Origin: CAYZQE01 sp964480635
GTDB taxonomy: Bacteria; Pseudomonadota; Gammaproteobacteria; GCA-001735895
Length of the DNA: 26,788 nucleotides
Reading direction: 5' to 3'
Assembly: GCA_964480635.1 (NCBI GenBank)
Contig: CAYZQE010000025.1
Location: 1 to 26,788, forward strand
In this document: positions 1-7,797 of the stretch, piece after piece
How positions within the stretch are numbered: position 1 is the stretch's first letter
Layout of the letters: every line of letters starts with the position of its first letter
The notes under the pieces: generated by a model
Database searches by the model: none
Seen by the model: the letters and a program-made list of their open reading frames with translations, nothing else
What the model was told of the DNA's origin: nothing
Translations under genes and position numbers: made by a program

Positions 1-854
1 TTAGGCGCTGCTTTCTTAGGCGCTGCTTTCTTAGCTTCTGCTTTCTTAGGCTCTTCAGCCTTTTTTTCATCAACCTTGTCAGCTTTAACGTCATCAGCCT
101 TGTCAGCTTTAGCGGCTGCCTTTTTAGGTGCGGCTTTCTTAGGTGCTTCTTCTACCTTAACGGGCTGAACAATCGTCGCTTTACCATCTAAAATAGCTTC
201 AGCGGCTAAACTCGTGTAAAGCTTAACGGCACGCATTGAATCGTCATTCGCAGGAACAACATAATCAACGCCATCCGTAGAATGATTGGTATCAACGATA
301 CCTACAACAGGGATGCCTAATTTAACCGCTTCTTTAATGGCGATGTTTTCAAAACCTACGTCGACAACAAAGATAACGTCTGGTAAGCCGTTCATGTCCT
401 TGATGCCACCTAATGTTTTGTCTAACTTTTCTTGCTCACGCGTCAGGTTTAAAATTTCTTTCTTACTGATTTTTTCGTAGTTACCAGACTCTGCCATGCC
501 TTCTAAGTCTTTTAAACGACGAATAGACGCTTTAACAGTACGAAAGTTAGTTAACATGCCACCTAACCAACGATGGTTAACGAAAGGCATGCCGCAACGA
601 GTTGCTTCTTCTTTAATTGATTTAGAGGCTGAACGCTTAGTACCAACAAAAAGAATTTTACCTTTTTGAGAAGCAATTTTACCTAAAAAGCTTGTTGCGT
701 CATTAAACATTGGCAACGTCTTTTCAAGGTTGATGATATGAATTTTATTACGCTCACCGAAAATATAATGAGCCATTTTTGGGTTCCAGAAACGAGTTTG
801 GTGACCGAAATGGACGCCTGCTTCTAGCATTTCACGCATTGTTACTTTAGACAT
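1..854 (-). CDS. rpsB: 30S ribosomal protein S2 (3' end beyond the window)
   Basis: Component of the 30S subunit head, needed to bring S1 to the ribosome. The reverse frame from the ATG at 852-854 is open to the window edge. It begins MSKVTMREMLEAGVHFGHQT, the S2 signature, followed by FWNPKMAHYIFG, the GTKRSA block and the RWLGGMLTNF block. A GGAG Shine-Dalgarno lies 9 nt before the ATG. The S2 core is followed by a low-complexity tail of repeated PKKAA and KADK-type units. At least 284 codons are present, against about 241 residues in E. coli S2, so the protein is C-terminally extended and still open at base 1. It is divergent from map, as in E. coli; tsf would be expected next but lies outside the window. 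Confidence 0.97.
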   Translation of the reverse strand, partial: MSKVTMREMLEAGVHFGHQTRFWNPKMAHYIFGERNKIHIINLEKTLPMFNDATSFLGKIASQKGKILFVGTKRSASKSIKEEATRCGMPFVNHRWLGGMLTNFRTVKASIRRLKDLEGMAESGNYEKISKKEILNLTREQEKLDKTLGGIKDMNGLPDVIFVVDVGFENIAIKEAVKLGIPVVGIVDTNHSTDGVDYVVPANDDSMRAVKLYTSLAAEAILDGKATIVQPVKVEEAPKKAAPKKAAAKADKADDVKADKVDEKKAEEPKKAEAKKAAPKKAAP

Positions 855-890
855 AGAGATATTCTCCAGATTTATATGAATACTTTTAAA

Positions 891-909
891 TTGAGCTTTT
901 CTTGCTCAA
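891..909 (-). promoter_or_regulatory. Hairpin in the rpsB 5' leader
   Basis: On the minus strand TTGAGC and GCTCAA flank a 7-nt A-rich loop, about 36 nt before the rpsB ATG. The E. coli rpsB leader is known to carry structured elements for S2 autoregulation, so this stem may be part of a comparable leader. That function is inferred; the stem is only 6 bp. Confidence 0.3.
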
Positions 910-1056
910 ATAAAGAAAAAATATTCGGGTTTAAACAACCATTATTTTCACTGTAAAGACCTGATTTTCTGGTGAAAAATGAGGCACCCATTACTGTGTT
1001 TTAAAATAATGTGAGATTCTTATTTATTAAATTAACGAGTTAAAATAATAATAAGT

Positions 1057-1062
1057 TATAAT
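1057..1062 (+). promoter_or_regulatory. Candidate -10 box for map-glnD
   Basis: A perfect TATAAT lies 78 nt before the map ATG. A weak upstream TTAACG (1032-1037) has a long 19-bp spacer, so the -35 is unconvincing. The predicted leader would contain the 14-bp palindrome AAAGCGCGCGCTTT at 1083-1096. Confidence 0.35.
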
Positions 1063-1139
1063 AATTGCTTTCAAACATTCCGAAAGCGCGCGCTTTATAT
1101 CATAATCCACCTTTAACAACAACTTTTAATAGTAAATAT

Positions 1140-1907
1140 ATGACTGTCACCATCAAAACAACTGAAGAAATCGAAAAAATGCGAATTGCTGGTCGCCTAG
1201 CATCTGACGTTTTACAAATGATTGCCCCTCATGTACAAGCAGGGATTACAACTGATCGCCTAGATGAAATCTGTCATAAGTTTATGGTTGAAGAACAAGG
1301 AACAATACCTGCCCCTCTCAATTATCACGGTTTCCCTAAGTCTATTTGCACCTCGGTTAACCATCAAGTGTGTCATGGCATACCTGCTAATAAACGCCTA
1401 AAAAACGGTGACATTATTAATATAGATGTGACCGTTATTAAAGATGAGTATCACGGCGATTGCAGCAAAATGTTTCAAGTCGGTGATACTTCTATCCAGG
1501 CCAAACATGTTTCAAAAATTGCTTATGAATGCATGAAACTGGGGATTGAAATGATAAAGCCAGGTATTCATTTGGGTGACATAGGCCATGCTATTCAAAT
1601 GCATGCTGAAAAAAACCGCTGTAGTGTGGTACGTGAATATTGCGGGCATGGTATTGGAAGAGTTTTTCATGAAGCGCCTCAAGTTTTACATTATGGTAAA
1701 GCAGGTACTGGGATTGTTTTAGAGGAGGGCATGATCTTTACCATTGAACCGATGCTTAATGTTGGTAAACGGCACGTTAAATTATTACCCGATGAGTGGA
1801 CGGTAGTGACCAAAGACCGCAGCCTTTCTGCACAATGGGAACATACTAATTTAGTCACTGAGACAGGCTTTGAAGTCTTAACGCTTCATCCAAGTGATAC
1901 TTTATAA
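1140..1907 (+). CDS. map: Methionine aminopeptidase type I
   Basis: Removes the N-terminal methionine from nascent proteins, a cytosolic dinuclear-metal enzyme. The ATG at 1140 gives 255 aa beginning MTVTIKTTEEIEKMRIAGRL, which aligns with the E. coli start. The frame is open upstream to a TTG at 1065, but those 25 residues do not look like the family. Metal-binding blocks are visible: NIDVTVIKDEYHGDCSKMF (two Asp), GHGIGRVFHEAPQV (His) and FTIEPM followed by the late QWEHTNLVT Glu. The Shine-Dalgarno is weak. glnD begins 3 nt after the stop, so the two are probably co-transcribed. Divergent from rpsB. Confidence 0.96.
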   Translation: MTVTIKTTEEIEKMRIAGRLASDVLQMIAPHVQAGITTDRLDEICHKFMVEEQGTIPAPLNYHGFPKSICTSVNHQVCHGIPANKRLKNGDIINIDVTVIKDEYHGDCSKMFQVGDTSIQAKHVSKIAYECMKLGIEMIKPGIHLGDIGHAIQMHAEKNRCSVVREYCGHGIGRVFHEAPQVLHYGKAGTGIVLEEGMIFTIEPMLNVGKRHVKLLPDEWTVVTKDRSLSAQWEHTNLVTETGFEVLTLHPSDTL

Positions 1908-1910
1908 ACT

Positions 1911-4550
1911 ATGCCACTATTCGATATAACAGCCTTAAAAGAAAAACTCCAAGCGGGTAGTTGCTCACCTCAAGATATTTCAGGCACTATTAAAGAAGGT
2001 AAAGAAGCCCTCTTTCAAGCCTATGATGATGGCGCTTCCATCAGTCTGCTAATTAAACAATATGCGTATTACATTGATGCCGTTTTAAGCCATTGCTTTG
2101 CTTTTCATCTTTCTGAAAAGCAACAGCAACAATGCGCTTTAATTGCCGTTGGTGGTTATGGTCGCCTCGAACTATTACCTGCTTCTGATGTTGATTTATT
2201 AGTGCTTCTTGATGGTGAACCTGACAGTGAATTAGAAACATCTCTGTCTAGCTTTTTAACCGTATTATGGGATTTTGGTTTAGAAATTGGCCATAGCGTT
2301 CGCACCATTAGTGATTGCATCGAACAAGGCAAAGACGACATTACTGTCATCACCAACATGATCGAATCTCGCTATATAACAGGCCTAAAGTCACTCTATG
2401 ATGATTTTCAACTAGCGATTGAGCCACAACATTTATGGTCTTCACGCGAATTTTTTGAAGCTAAATTAAAAGAATTAGAAAATCGCCACGCTAAATTCAA
2501 CAATACGGCTTATAACTTAGAGCCTGACATCAAAGAAGGCCCTGGTGGCTTACGTGATATTCAGATTATTGGCTGGGTTGCCAAAAGACAATTTCAGTGC
2601 AATACGCTTGAAGACCTCGTAGAGCACAAATTTTTAAGCGAAGAGGAATTTCAAACTTTATTTAATGGCCAAGAGTTATTACTAAAGATTCGTTTTTCAC
2701 TACATCGCTTAACAAATCGTCGCGAGGATCGCCTTTTATTTGAGCATCAAAACAAGCTTGCCGAACTGTTTGGCTACGAATCTGGACCAAATAACCTGTC
2801 GATTGAACAGTTTATGCAAACTTACTATCGCACCATTAAAGAACTCGAACGCTTAAGTGAAATGCTACTGCAAATTTTTAAAGAAGAAATCCTTTTTGCA
2901 GAAGCACATGACCCCAGCATAACGATAGACGATAACTTCATTCTTCGTAATGGCTTTATAGAGGTATCACACGAAGATGTGTTTTCTCAAACCCCCTCTG
3001 CCCTCATTGATATATTTATTCATTTACAACGTAATGATGACTGCAACGGTGTGCATGCGACAACCATCCGATTAATTCGCGATCACTTATATTTAATTGA
3101 CGATGAATTTAGAAACAACAATGAAATCAATGCTTTATTTTTGCGTTTCATGCGCAATAAAACAGGCGTCACTCATCAATTAAGGCGTATGAACACTTAC
3201 GGTGTTTTAGCGGCTTATATTCCTGCTTTCGAACAAATCGTTGGGCGTATGCAATATGACCTGTATCACGCCTATACAGTTGATATGCATACTTTATTTG
3301 TTATTCGTAATATGCGGCGTTACTCCGTAAGCGAATTTAAAGATGAATTTCCATTATGCAGCGAAATTCATGCGAAAATAAAAAAACCTGAACTACTCTA
3401 TTTATCGGGTTTATTTCATGACATAGCAAAAGGCCGCGGTGGAGACCATGCCGAACTTGGGGCACGCGATGCTTTGCAATTTTGCTTTAGCCATAGCATG
3501 TCATCTGCTGATGCTAAAATGGTCTCTAATTTAGTTAAGCTACACTTGCTTATGTCTATGACCGCACAAAAACAAGATCTTAGTGACCCTGTTGTAATTT
3601 TTGAATTTAGTGAGCAAGTAGGCACTAGCGAAACACTAGATTACCTCTATTTATTGACCGTTTCTGATATGCGGGCGACCAACCCTAGTCTTTGGAATAA
3701 CTGGAAAGACTCTCTTCTAAAGGAGCTTTATTATCAAACTAAACGAGTCCTTGATAACCCAGATCAAATTATAAAAAGCTCTGAAAAATTAGCGGCAGAA
3801 AATAAACAAGTCGCTTGCTTGTTATTAGATGACACCAACATTAAAGCAACGGAATTAAAAGATTTTTGTGCCACATTGCCCGATGAATACTTTATTCAGC
3901 ATACGGCGGAAGATATCAGTTGGCAAATTCAAGGTGTTTTAGCCAACCAACAAAAAAATACGGTTCTAATACAAACCTCTGAACGCTATAAAACAACTGA
4001 AATCTGTGTTTTCACCAAAGATGATCTTCATGTTATCTATCGCGTTTCTACCGTTTTACATAATTTAGGCATCAGTGTTTTAGGTGCTCGAATCATGCAC
4101 ACAAATGCCAATCACATATTAGATACGTTTATAGTTCAAGAGCAAAATGGCAATCACACTTTATCTAAAGAACGTCAGCAACAAATTGTCGGCGCACTCT
4201 CTGATGCCTTAATTAAAAGCAATAAAGTGACCCTTAACTTAAATAATCATATCTCTCGTCAATTAAAAGTATTCGACTTAGAAACCGAGCTAGAATTCAC
4301 TCAAGATTACCCTAATCGTAAAACTATTTTAGAAATTACAGCCAATGACAGAGCGGGACTCTTATCGACCGTGGCACGAATTTTAGAACAAAAAAATATT
4401 AATATTAATCATTCAATCATTACGACTTTAGGCGAAAAGGCGAATGATGTATTCACCATTTCAGATCAAAATGGTGACCCCATAACCGATGAAGCTTCAC
4501 TAAACACGCTTCATGACAAACTCATTAGTGGCATTGCTGACATTTATTAA
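1911..4550 (+). CDS. glnD: Bifunctional PII uridylyltransferase / uridylyl-removing enzyme
   Basis: The nitrogen-status sensor that uridylylates PII (GlnB/GlnK) when glutamine is low and deuridylylates it when glutamine is high. The protein has 879 aa, close to E. coli GlnD (890). Domain order fits the family. The nucleotidyltransferase motif GGYGRLELLPASDVDLLVL lies at about 81-99, with catalytic Asp93 and Asp95. The conserved NLEPDIKEGPGGLRD block follows. The HD hydrolase motif LFHDIAKGRGGDH sits near residue 503. Two C-terminal ACT domains begin near 697 and 803, the second with EITANDRAGLLSTVARIL. No key residue is visibly missing. No clear Shine-Dalgarno is seen; with a 3-nt gap after map, translational coupling is likely. 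Confidence 0.97.
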   Translation: MPLFDITALKEKLQAGSCSPQDISGTIKEGKEALFQAYDDGASISLLIKQYAYYIDAVLSHCFAFHLSEKQQQQCALIAVGGYGRLELLPASDVDLLVLLDGEPDSELETSLSSFLTVLWDFGLEIGHSVRTISDCIEQGKDDITVITNMIESRYITGLKSLYDDFQLAIEPQHLWSSREFFEAKLKELENRHAKFNNTAYNLEPDIKEGPGGLRDIQIIGWVAKRQFQCNTLEDLVEHKFLSEEEFQTLFNGQELLLKIRFSLHRLTNRREDRLLFEHQNKLAELFGYESGPNNLSIEQFMQTYYRTIKELERLSEMLLQIFKEEILFAEAHDPSITIDDNFILRNGFIEVSHEDVFSQTPSALIDIFIHLQRNDDCNGVHATTIRLIRDHLYLIDDEFRNNNEINALFLRFMRNKTGVTHQLRRMNTYGVLAAYIPAFEQIVGRMQYDLYHAYTVDMHTLFVIRNMRRYSVSEFKDEFPLCSEIHAKIKKPELLYLSGLFHDIAKGRGGDHAELGARDALQFCFSHSMSSADAKMVSNLVKLHLLMSMTAQKQDLSDPVVIFEFSEQVGTSETLDYLYLLTVSDMRATNPSLWNNWKDSLLKELYYQTKRVLDNPDQIIKSSEKLAAENKQVACLLLDDTNIKATELKDFCATLPDEYFIQHTAEDISWQIQGVLANQQKNTVLIQTSERYKTTEICVFTKDDLHVIYRVSTVLHNLGISVLGARIMHTNANHILDTFIVQEQNGNHTLSKERQQQIVGALSDALIKSNKVTLNLNNHISRQLKVFDLETELEFTQDYPNRKTILEITANDRAGLLSTVARILEQKNININHSIITTLGEKANDVFTISDQNGDPITDEASLNTLHDKLISGIADIY

Positions 4551-4576
4551 TTTAATTTTAAGAGATATAACCGAAC

Positions 4577-5119
4577 ATGAATAACCCTTTTCAAGATCAA
4601 TTTTTAAAAGCAGGCATTGCAACCAAAAAACAAGTACATGATGCTAAAAAACATAAGAAAACACAGACTAAACAACAACGTAGTAACAAAAAAGTTGTGC
4701 CCGATGAAAACGCGATAAAAGCGCAACAAAAAGCAAAAGAAAAGGCAGATAAAGACCGTGAATTAAATCAAAAAAAACAACTTCAAGCCAAAAACAAAGC
4801 CATTTCTATTGAAATTGACCAATTGATTAGAGACAACAAAATTAATCGCGATAAGGGCTGTGAACTGGCTCATAATTTTGAACACAGAAACAAAGTTAAT
4901 AAGTTATTTGTGAATGCGGATATTAAAAGGCAATTAGTCGCAGGTAAAATGGCCATCGCTCGTATTGAAGGTCGCTATGAAGTCATCCCTCAAGAAACAG
5001 CAGAAAAAATTAAGCAACGCAATGAAAAACGGGTTATTTTGTTAGACAGTCAAACGGTAGAGGAATCTATCGATTCGGACTATGCTGATTACGAAATCCC
5101 TGATGATTTGATGTGGTAA
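4577..5119 (+). CDS. DUF2058 family protein (YaiL-like)
   Basis: A 180-aa, highly charged cytosolic protein of unknown function. It begins NPFQDQFLKAGIATKKQ, like the LKAGL start of the DUF2058/YaiL family. A Lys/Gln-rich basic segment, probably helical or coiled, runs over about residues 22-75. The family's C-terminal block follows, with NFEHRNKVNKLFVN and GRYEVIPQETAEKI. YaiL relatives have been annotated as nucleoprotein or polynucleotide-associated, which fits the basic composition but is not proof. An AAGAG lies upstream of the ATG at slightly long spacing. It sits 26 nt after glnD on the same strand and may be read through from it. Confidence 0.85.
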   Translation: MNNPFQDQFLKAGIATKKQVHDAKKHKKTQTKQQRSNKKVVPDENAIKAQQKAKEKADKDRELNQKKQLQAKNKAISIEIDQLIRDNKINRDKGCELAHNFEHRNKVNKLFVNADIKRQLVAGKMAIARIEGRYEVIPQETAEKIKQRNEKRVILLDSQTVEESIDSDYADYEIPDDLMW

Positions 5120-5158
5120 GTCCAATAGACCTGAACTTAATTATCATTTGCCGGTGGC

Positions 5159-5539
5159 ATGCTCGATGATGACCCACTTATTACCTATTTAAAAGCCTAC
5201 CAATTTGAATGGCGTGACTCTGATGAGGGCACTTTAATAGTGTATGAGATAGATGTTTGGATAGGAGGAGATTTAGAAAAAATCATGACTAAAGCTGTCT
5301 GGCGAGCGAGGCGAAATCGAAATCGAAAGCCAAACCATTGAGTTTGTACCCGAAATTGAAACGAGACTTTATAGCGATGACGATGCAGCTCTTGGCATAA
5401 AATCGGGGCTTGCCAATGTTGGAATTGGGCGCGTTTAAGCTATCAAATAGAACATGAGCTTACATCTCATATTGGCATTAACCCCTTGTGTCGGGTTAGA
5501 TGTCGCCTGATGCCAAAAAATTCGATACACAATTCTTAA
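5159..5539 (+). pseudogene. copB: Decayed copper-resistance outer-membrane protein CopB
   Basis: Three pieces in different frames read like the C-terminal beta-barrel domain of CopB. The first, from 5159, reads MLDDDPLITYLKAYQFEWRD then WIGGDLEKIMTKA. The second, about 5300-5436 in a shifted frame, reads SGERGEIEIESQTIEFVPEI then ETRLYSDDDAALGIKSGLAN. The third, from about 5435 in another frame, reads RLSYQIEHELTSHIGINP. Intact CopB has the order DDPL...WIGGD, SEGE, a middle region, then PEIE...YSKDD...GIGSGLSD and RLRYEI...YIG. The middle strands are missing and frames change twice, so this is a decayed gene with an internal deletion. It directly precedes a His-rich cytochrome c. The alignment is from memory of the family. 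Confidence 0.75.
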
Positions 5540-5590
5540 TCAGCGTTCGCGCTTGGTTTTAAAATAACACTTATCACAACAGAGGTTATT

Positions 5591-6100
5591 ATGAAAAAAC
5601 AATTTATTTTAGCAACAACACTCACTTTATTAAGCACGGCTATTTTAGCAGCAGGTTCACATAGTGGCGGTCATGGTGACAGCCATAATATGGCAACAAT
5701 GGAAGCGCATTGGGAGTCACCTAAAGCGGCACAAATGCAAGTTAATCCAATCACAGCTAACCGTCAATCCATTGCCCAAGGCAGTTCGATTTATCAGAAA
5801 AACTGTGCCTCTTGCCATGGTGCTAACGCCATGGGTGACGGCCCATCAGCAACTTATTTAAAGCCAAAACCAACCAATTTACGCGCCATGTCTGGCGGCC
5901 ATTCAGATGGTGATTTTGCTTGGAAAATCACCAATGGACGAGGCGCTATGCCCGCTTGGGAAAATATTTTGAGTGAAACCGATGTATGGCACACGGTTAA
6001 TTATATTCAATCTTTAAAAACAGCTAAGATGGATCATAAAATGTCTATGCCAAAAGAAAAAGGGCATCATGGGCATGGCGGTGGTCACCACTCAAATTAA
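5591..6100 (+). CDS. Periplasmic mono-haem c-type cytochrome with His-rich tail
   Basis: A secreted class I cytochrome c of 169 aa. A signal peptide (KKQFILATTLTLLSTAILA, cleavage near 20-21) precedes a His/Gly-rich stretch at about 23-40. Haem is bound through CASCH (72-76), and Met120 in GAMPAW is the likely distal ligand. KPKPTNLRAM and the TNGRGAMPAWENILSETDVW run are typical of this cytochrome group. The C-terminus (about 148-169) is rich in His and Met, ending GHHGHGGGHHSN, which suggests metal binding. AGAGG lies close before the ATG. The position after a copB remnant suggests a copper-handling gene group; that role is inferred. Confidence 0.88.
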   Translation: MKKQFILATTLTLLSTAILAAGSHSGGHGDSHNMATMEAHWESPKAAQMQVNPITANRQSIAQGSSIYQKNCASCHGANAMGDGPSATYLKPKPTNLRAMSGGHSDGDFAWKITNGRGAMPAWENILSETDVWHTVNYIQSLKTAKMDHKMSMPKEKGHHGHGGGHHSN

Positions 6101-6109
6101 ACCTCACTT

Positions 6110-6135
6110 TTGTGGCGTCAATAATGGCGCCACAA
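6110..6135 (+). terminator. Inverted repeat between the two cytochrome genes
   Basis: TTGTGGCG and CGCCACAA form an 8-bp GC-containing stem with a 10-nt loop, 9 nt after the first cytochrome stop. There is no T-run after it, so it may be a weak terminator, an mRNA-stability stem or an attenuator that separates expression of the two genes. Confidence 0.35.
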
Positions 6136-6150
6136 TCAATTGAATAAGAT

Positions 6151-6510
6151 ATGAACATTAAATTAATACTCGCATTAAGCCTTTTTAGCTCTAGTATTTT
6201 AGCCAATACAGCCGCTGACAACATTAAAATCCCTTTTAATTTAGCCAAAGGCCAGTATCTATATGAAAAAAATTGCAGTGTCTGTCATGGTAAACAACTC
6301 CAAGGCACTGATAAAGGCCCCACTTTTATCAGTGCTATTTATAAAGTATCGCATCATGGCGACGCATCATTTTATCGCGCGGCTTTGCAAGGCGTTAGAG
6401 CTCATCATTGGAACTTTGGCGACATGCTGCCAGTTCCCGAGATGTCCGAAAGAAAAATGAAAAGCATTATTCCGTTCATTCGCTATTATCAAAAACAAAA
6501 GGGGATGTAA
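6151..6510 (+). CDS. Small periplasmic c-type cytochrome
   Basis: A 119-aa secreted cytochrome c. A signal peptide (MNIKLILALSLFSSSILA) is followed by a single haem site, CSVCH at 42-46. Met92 in DMLPVPEM is the likely axial ligand. The HGKQLQGTDKGPTFI stretch is typical of small class I cytochromes that serve as electron carriers or accessory subunits. No His-rich tail is present, unlike its neighbour. The gene follows the first cytochrome by 50 nt and precedes the Asp-box protein, so the three may form one transcript. The electron partner cannot be told from the sequence. Confidence 0.85.
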   Translation: MNIKLILALSLFSSSILANTAADNIKIPFNLAKGQYLYEKNCSVCHGKQLQGTDKGPTFISAIYKVSHHGDASFYRAALQGVRAHHWNFGDMLPVPEMSERKMKSIIPFIRYYQKQKGM

Positions 6511-6545
6511 AACCTAAGGCCACACTAACTTCTTTCTATTTTCTT

Positions 6546-7691
6546 ATGCTTCTATCAAAACTCACTTTAGCTTTTTGCCTGCTGTTATCACCCTTCTTGC
6601 TTTTAGCGAGCAACGATAATAGCACCCTAATTTTAGAGATGAAGGCGCCATCAAAATATGGCAAAACACCTAAATTATCGGTTATCAATGACACCTTGCT
6701 TTTATCTTGGACTGAACTTGAGGGTTCTCAGTCAAAACTAAATTTTGCGACCTTTTTTAATAACAAATGGTCAGCCGTTAAGACCGCTGCTACGGGTATA
6801 AATTGGTTTATCAATTATGCTGACTACGCTAAGGTTACGCCGATAACGTCGCAGCATTTCGTGGCTAGTTGGCTTGTATTTTATGGCGATTCAAATTTTA
6901 ATTATCGATTTATGCTATCTCAATCTTTCGATGCGGGTCAAACGTGGTCTCGACCAATGACTCCTATTAAAAATACACAGGGTGAACATGGTTTTATCTC
7001 TGTCATTAAGTCTGCAAACAAAGCTCTTTTAACCTGGATTAGTGCTCATAAAGACATATTTACCGTTAACACAGCACAGTTAGATGGACAAAACTTATTC
7101 AGTGAAGTAAAGGTAATAGACACCTCTAGCTGTAGTTGTTGCCACACCGATATGGCACTTTATAACAACAAGCCTTTATTAGTGTATAGAGATAGAACAA
7201 GTCATGAAATTAGAGATATCGCTTTTAGTCAATTTGAAGATGCATCATGGTCAAAGCCACGTATCATTCAACATGACCATTGGCAAATAAATGGCTGCCC
7301 CGTCAATGGCCCGGCAATATCTAGCACCTTATCTGGTTATGCAATCGCATGGTTTTCAGCGCCTAAAAATAAAGCAAGCATTAATTTATTAGCTATTAAT
7401 AGCAACGATGAATCCCTATCTTTTACATTAGAGGCATCAAGTTCTTTAGGTTATGTTGACATGGCACCAATTGATGATAACGTCATTATCTCTTGGTTAT
7501 CTAATGAAAATGACGTTATACAGCTTAAATTACAAACCTTAAATATCCGTAATTTAAGCCTTGGAACGGCTATTAGTATTAAGCGAAATGATTTTTCGGG
7601 CTTCCCTTCAATCACCAGTGCTTCTGGTCACACTTATATTACATATGCCACGCCATCTGGTGACTTAATCTTACTCAAAGCCGTCTTTTAA
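6546..7691 (+). CDS. Secreted Asp-box (BNR-type) beta-propeller protein, sialidase-like
   Basis: Predicted 381 aa from the ATG at 6546, chosen because it starts a clear signal peptide (MLLSKLTLAFCLLLSPFLLL). The frame is open back to a TTG at 6408, but that start would overlap the upstream cytochrome by about 100 bp and bury the signal peptide. An Asp-box, SFDAGQTW, lies at about 127-134. Cysteine motifs CSCCHTDMAL (from 196) and NGCPVNGPAI (Cys251), with VYRDRTSHEIRDIAF between them, mark a subgroup of proteins annotated as exo-alpha-sialidase. The catalytic Arg triad of true sialidases is not evident, so enzyme activity is doubtful. The Cys and His residues and the copper-linked context suggest metal binding or redox, which is inferred. 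No clear Shine-Dalgarno. Confidence 0.75.
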   Translation: MLLSKLTLAFCLLLSPFLLLASNDNSTLILEMKAPSKYGKTPKLSVINDTLLLSWTELEGSQSKLNFATFFNNKWSAVKTAATGINWFINYADYAKVTPITSQHFVASWLVFYGDSNFNYRFMLSQSFDAGQTWSRPMTPIKNTQGEHGFISVIKSANKALLTWISAHKDIFTVNTAQLDGQNLFSEVKVIDTSSCSCCHTDMALYNNKPLLVYRDRTSHEIRDIAFSQFEDASWSKPRIIQHDHWQINGCPVNGPAISSTLSGYAIAWFSAPKNKASINLLAINSNDESLSFTLEASSSLGYVDMAPIDDNVIISWLSNENDVIQLKLQTLNIRNLSLGTAISIKRNDFSGFPSITSASGHTYITYATPSGDLILLKAVF

Positions 7692-7692
7692 G

Positions 7693-7705
7693 CGGTTAAA
7701 AACCG
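7693..7705. terminator. Weak hairpin between convergent genes
   Basis: CGGTT-AAA-AACCG lies just after the propeller gene stop, in the 106-bp gap facing secF. The stem is 5 bp with no T-run in either direction, so it is only a candidate bidirectional terminator. Confidence 0.2.
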
Positions 7706-7797
7706 ATAACACCTTCTGTTTATATCATAAGAAGATAAATATTTAAGTCGAACCATAAGATTCTTATCAAAATGATGGGGATCTGAATAACTAAGAC

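Noticed and set aside
1..60. Tandem repeats as a CRISPR array
   Set aside because: The repeats are short, have no spacers and are in frame with the rpsB tail.
1065..1139. Upstream TTG start for map
   Set aside because: The extra 25 residues do not resemble the family, while the ATG at 1140 gives the usual N-terminus.
5159..5341. 60-residue frame as a real small gene
   Set aside because: It reads as one piece of a frame-broken CopB; the following pieces continue the same family in other frames.
6408..6545. Upstream TTG start for the propeller gene
   Set aside because: It would overlap the cytochrome gene by about 100 bp and place 46 residues before a clear signal peptide.
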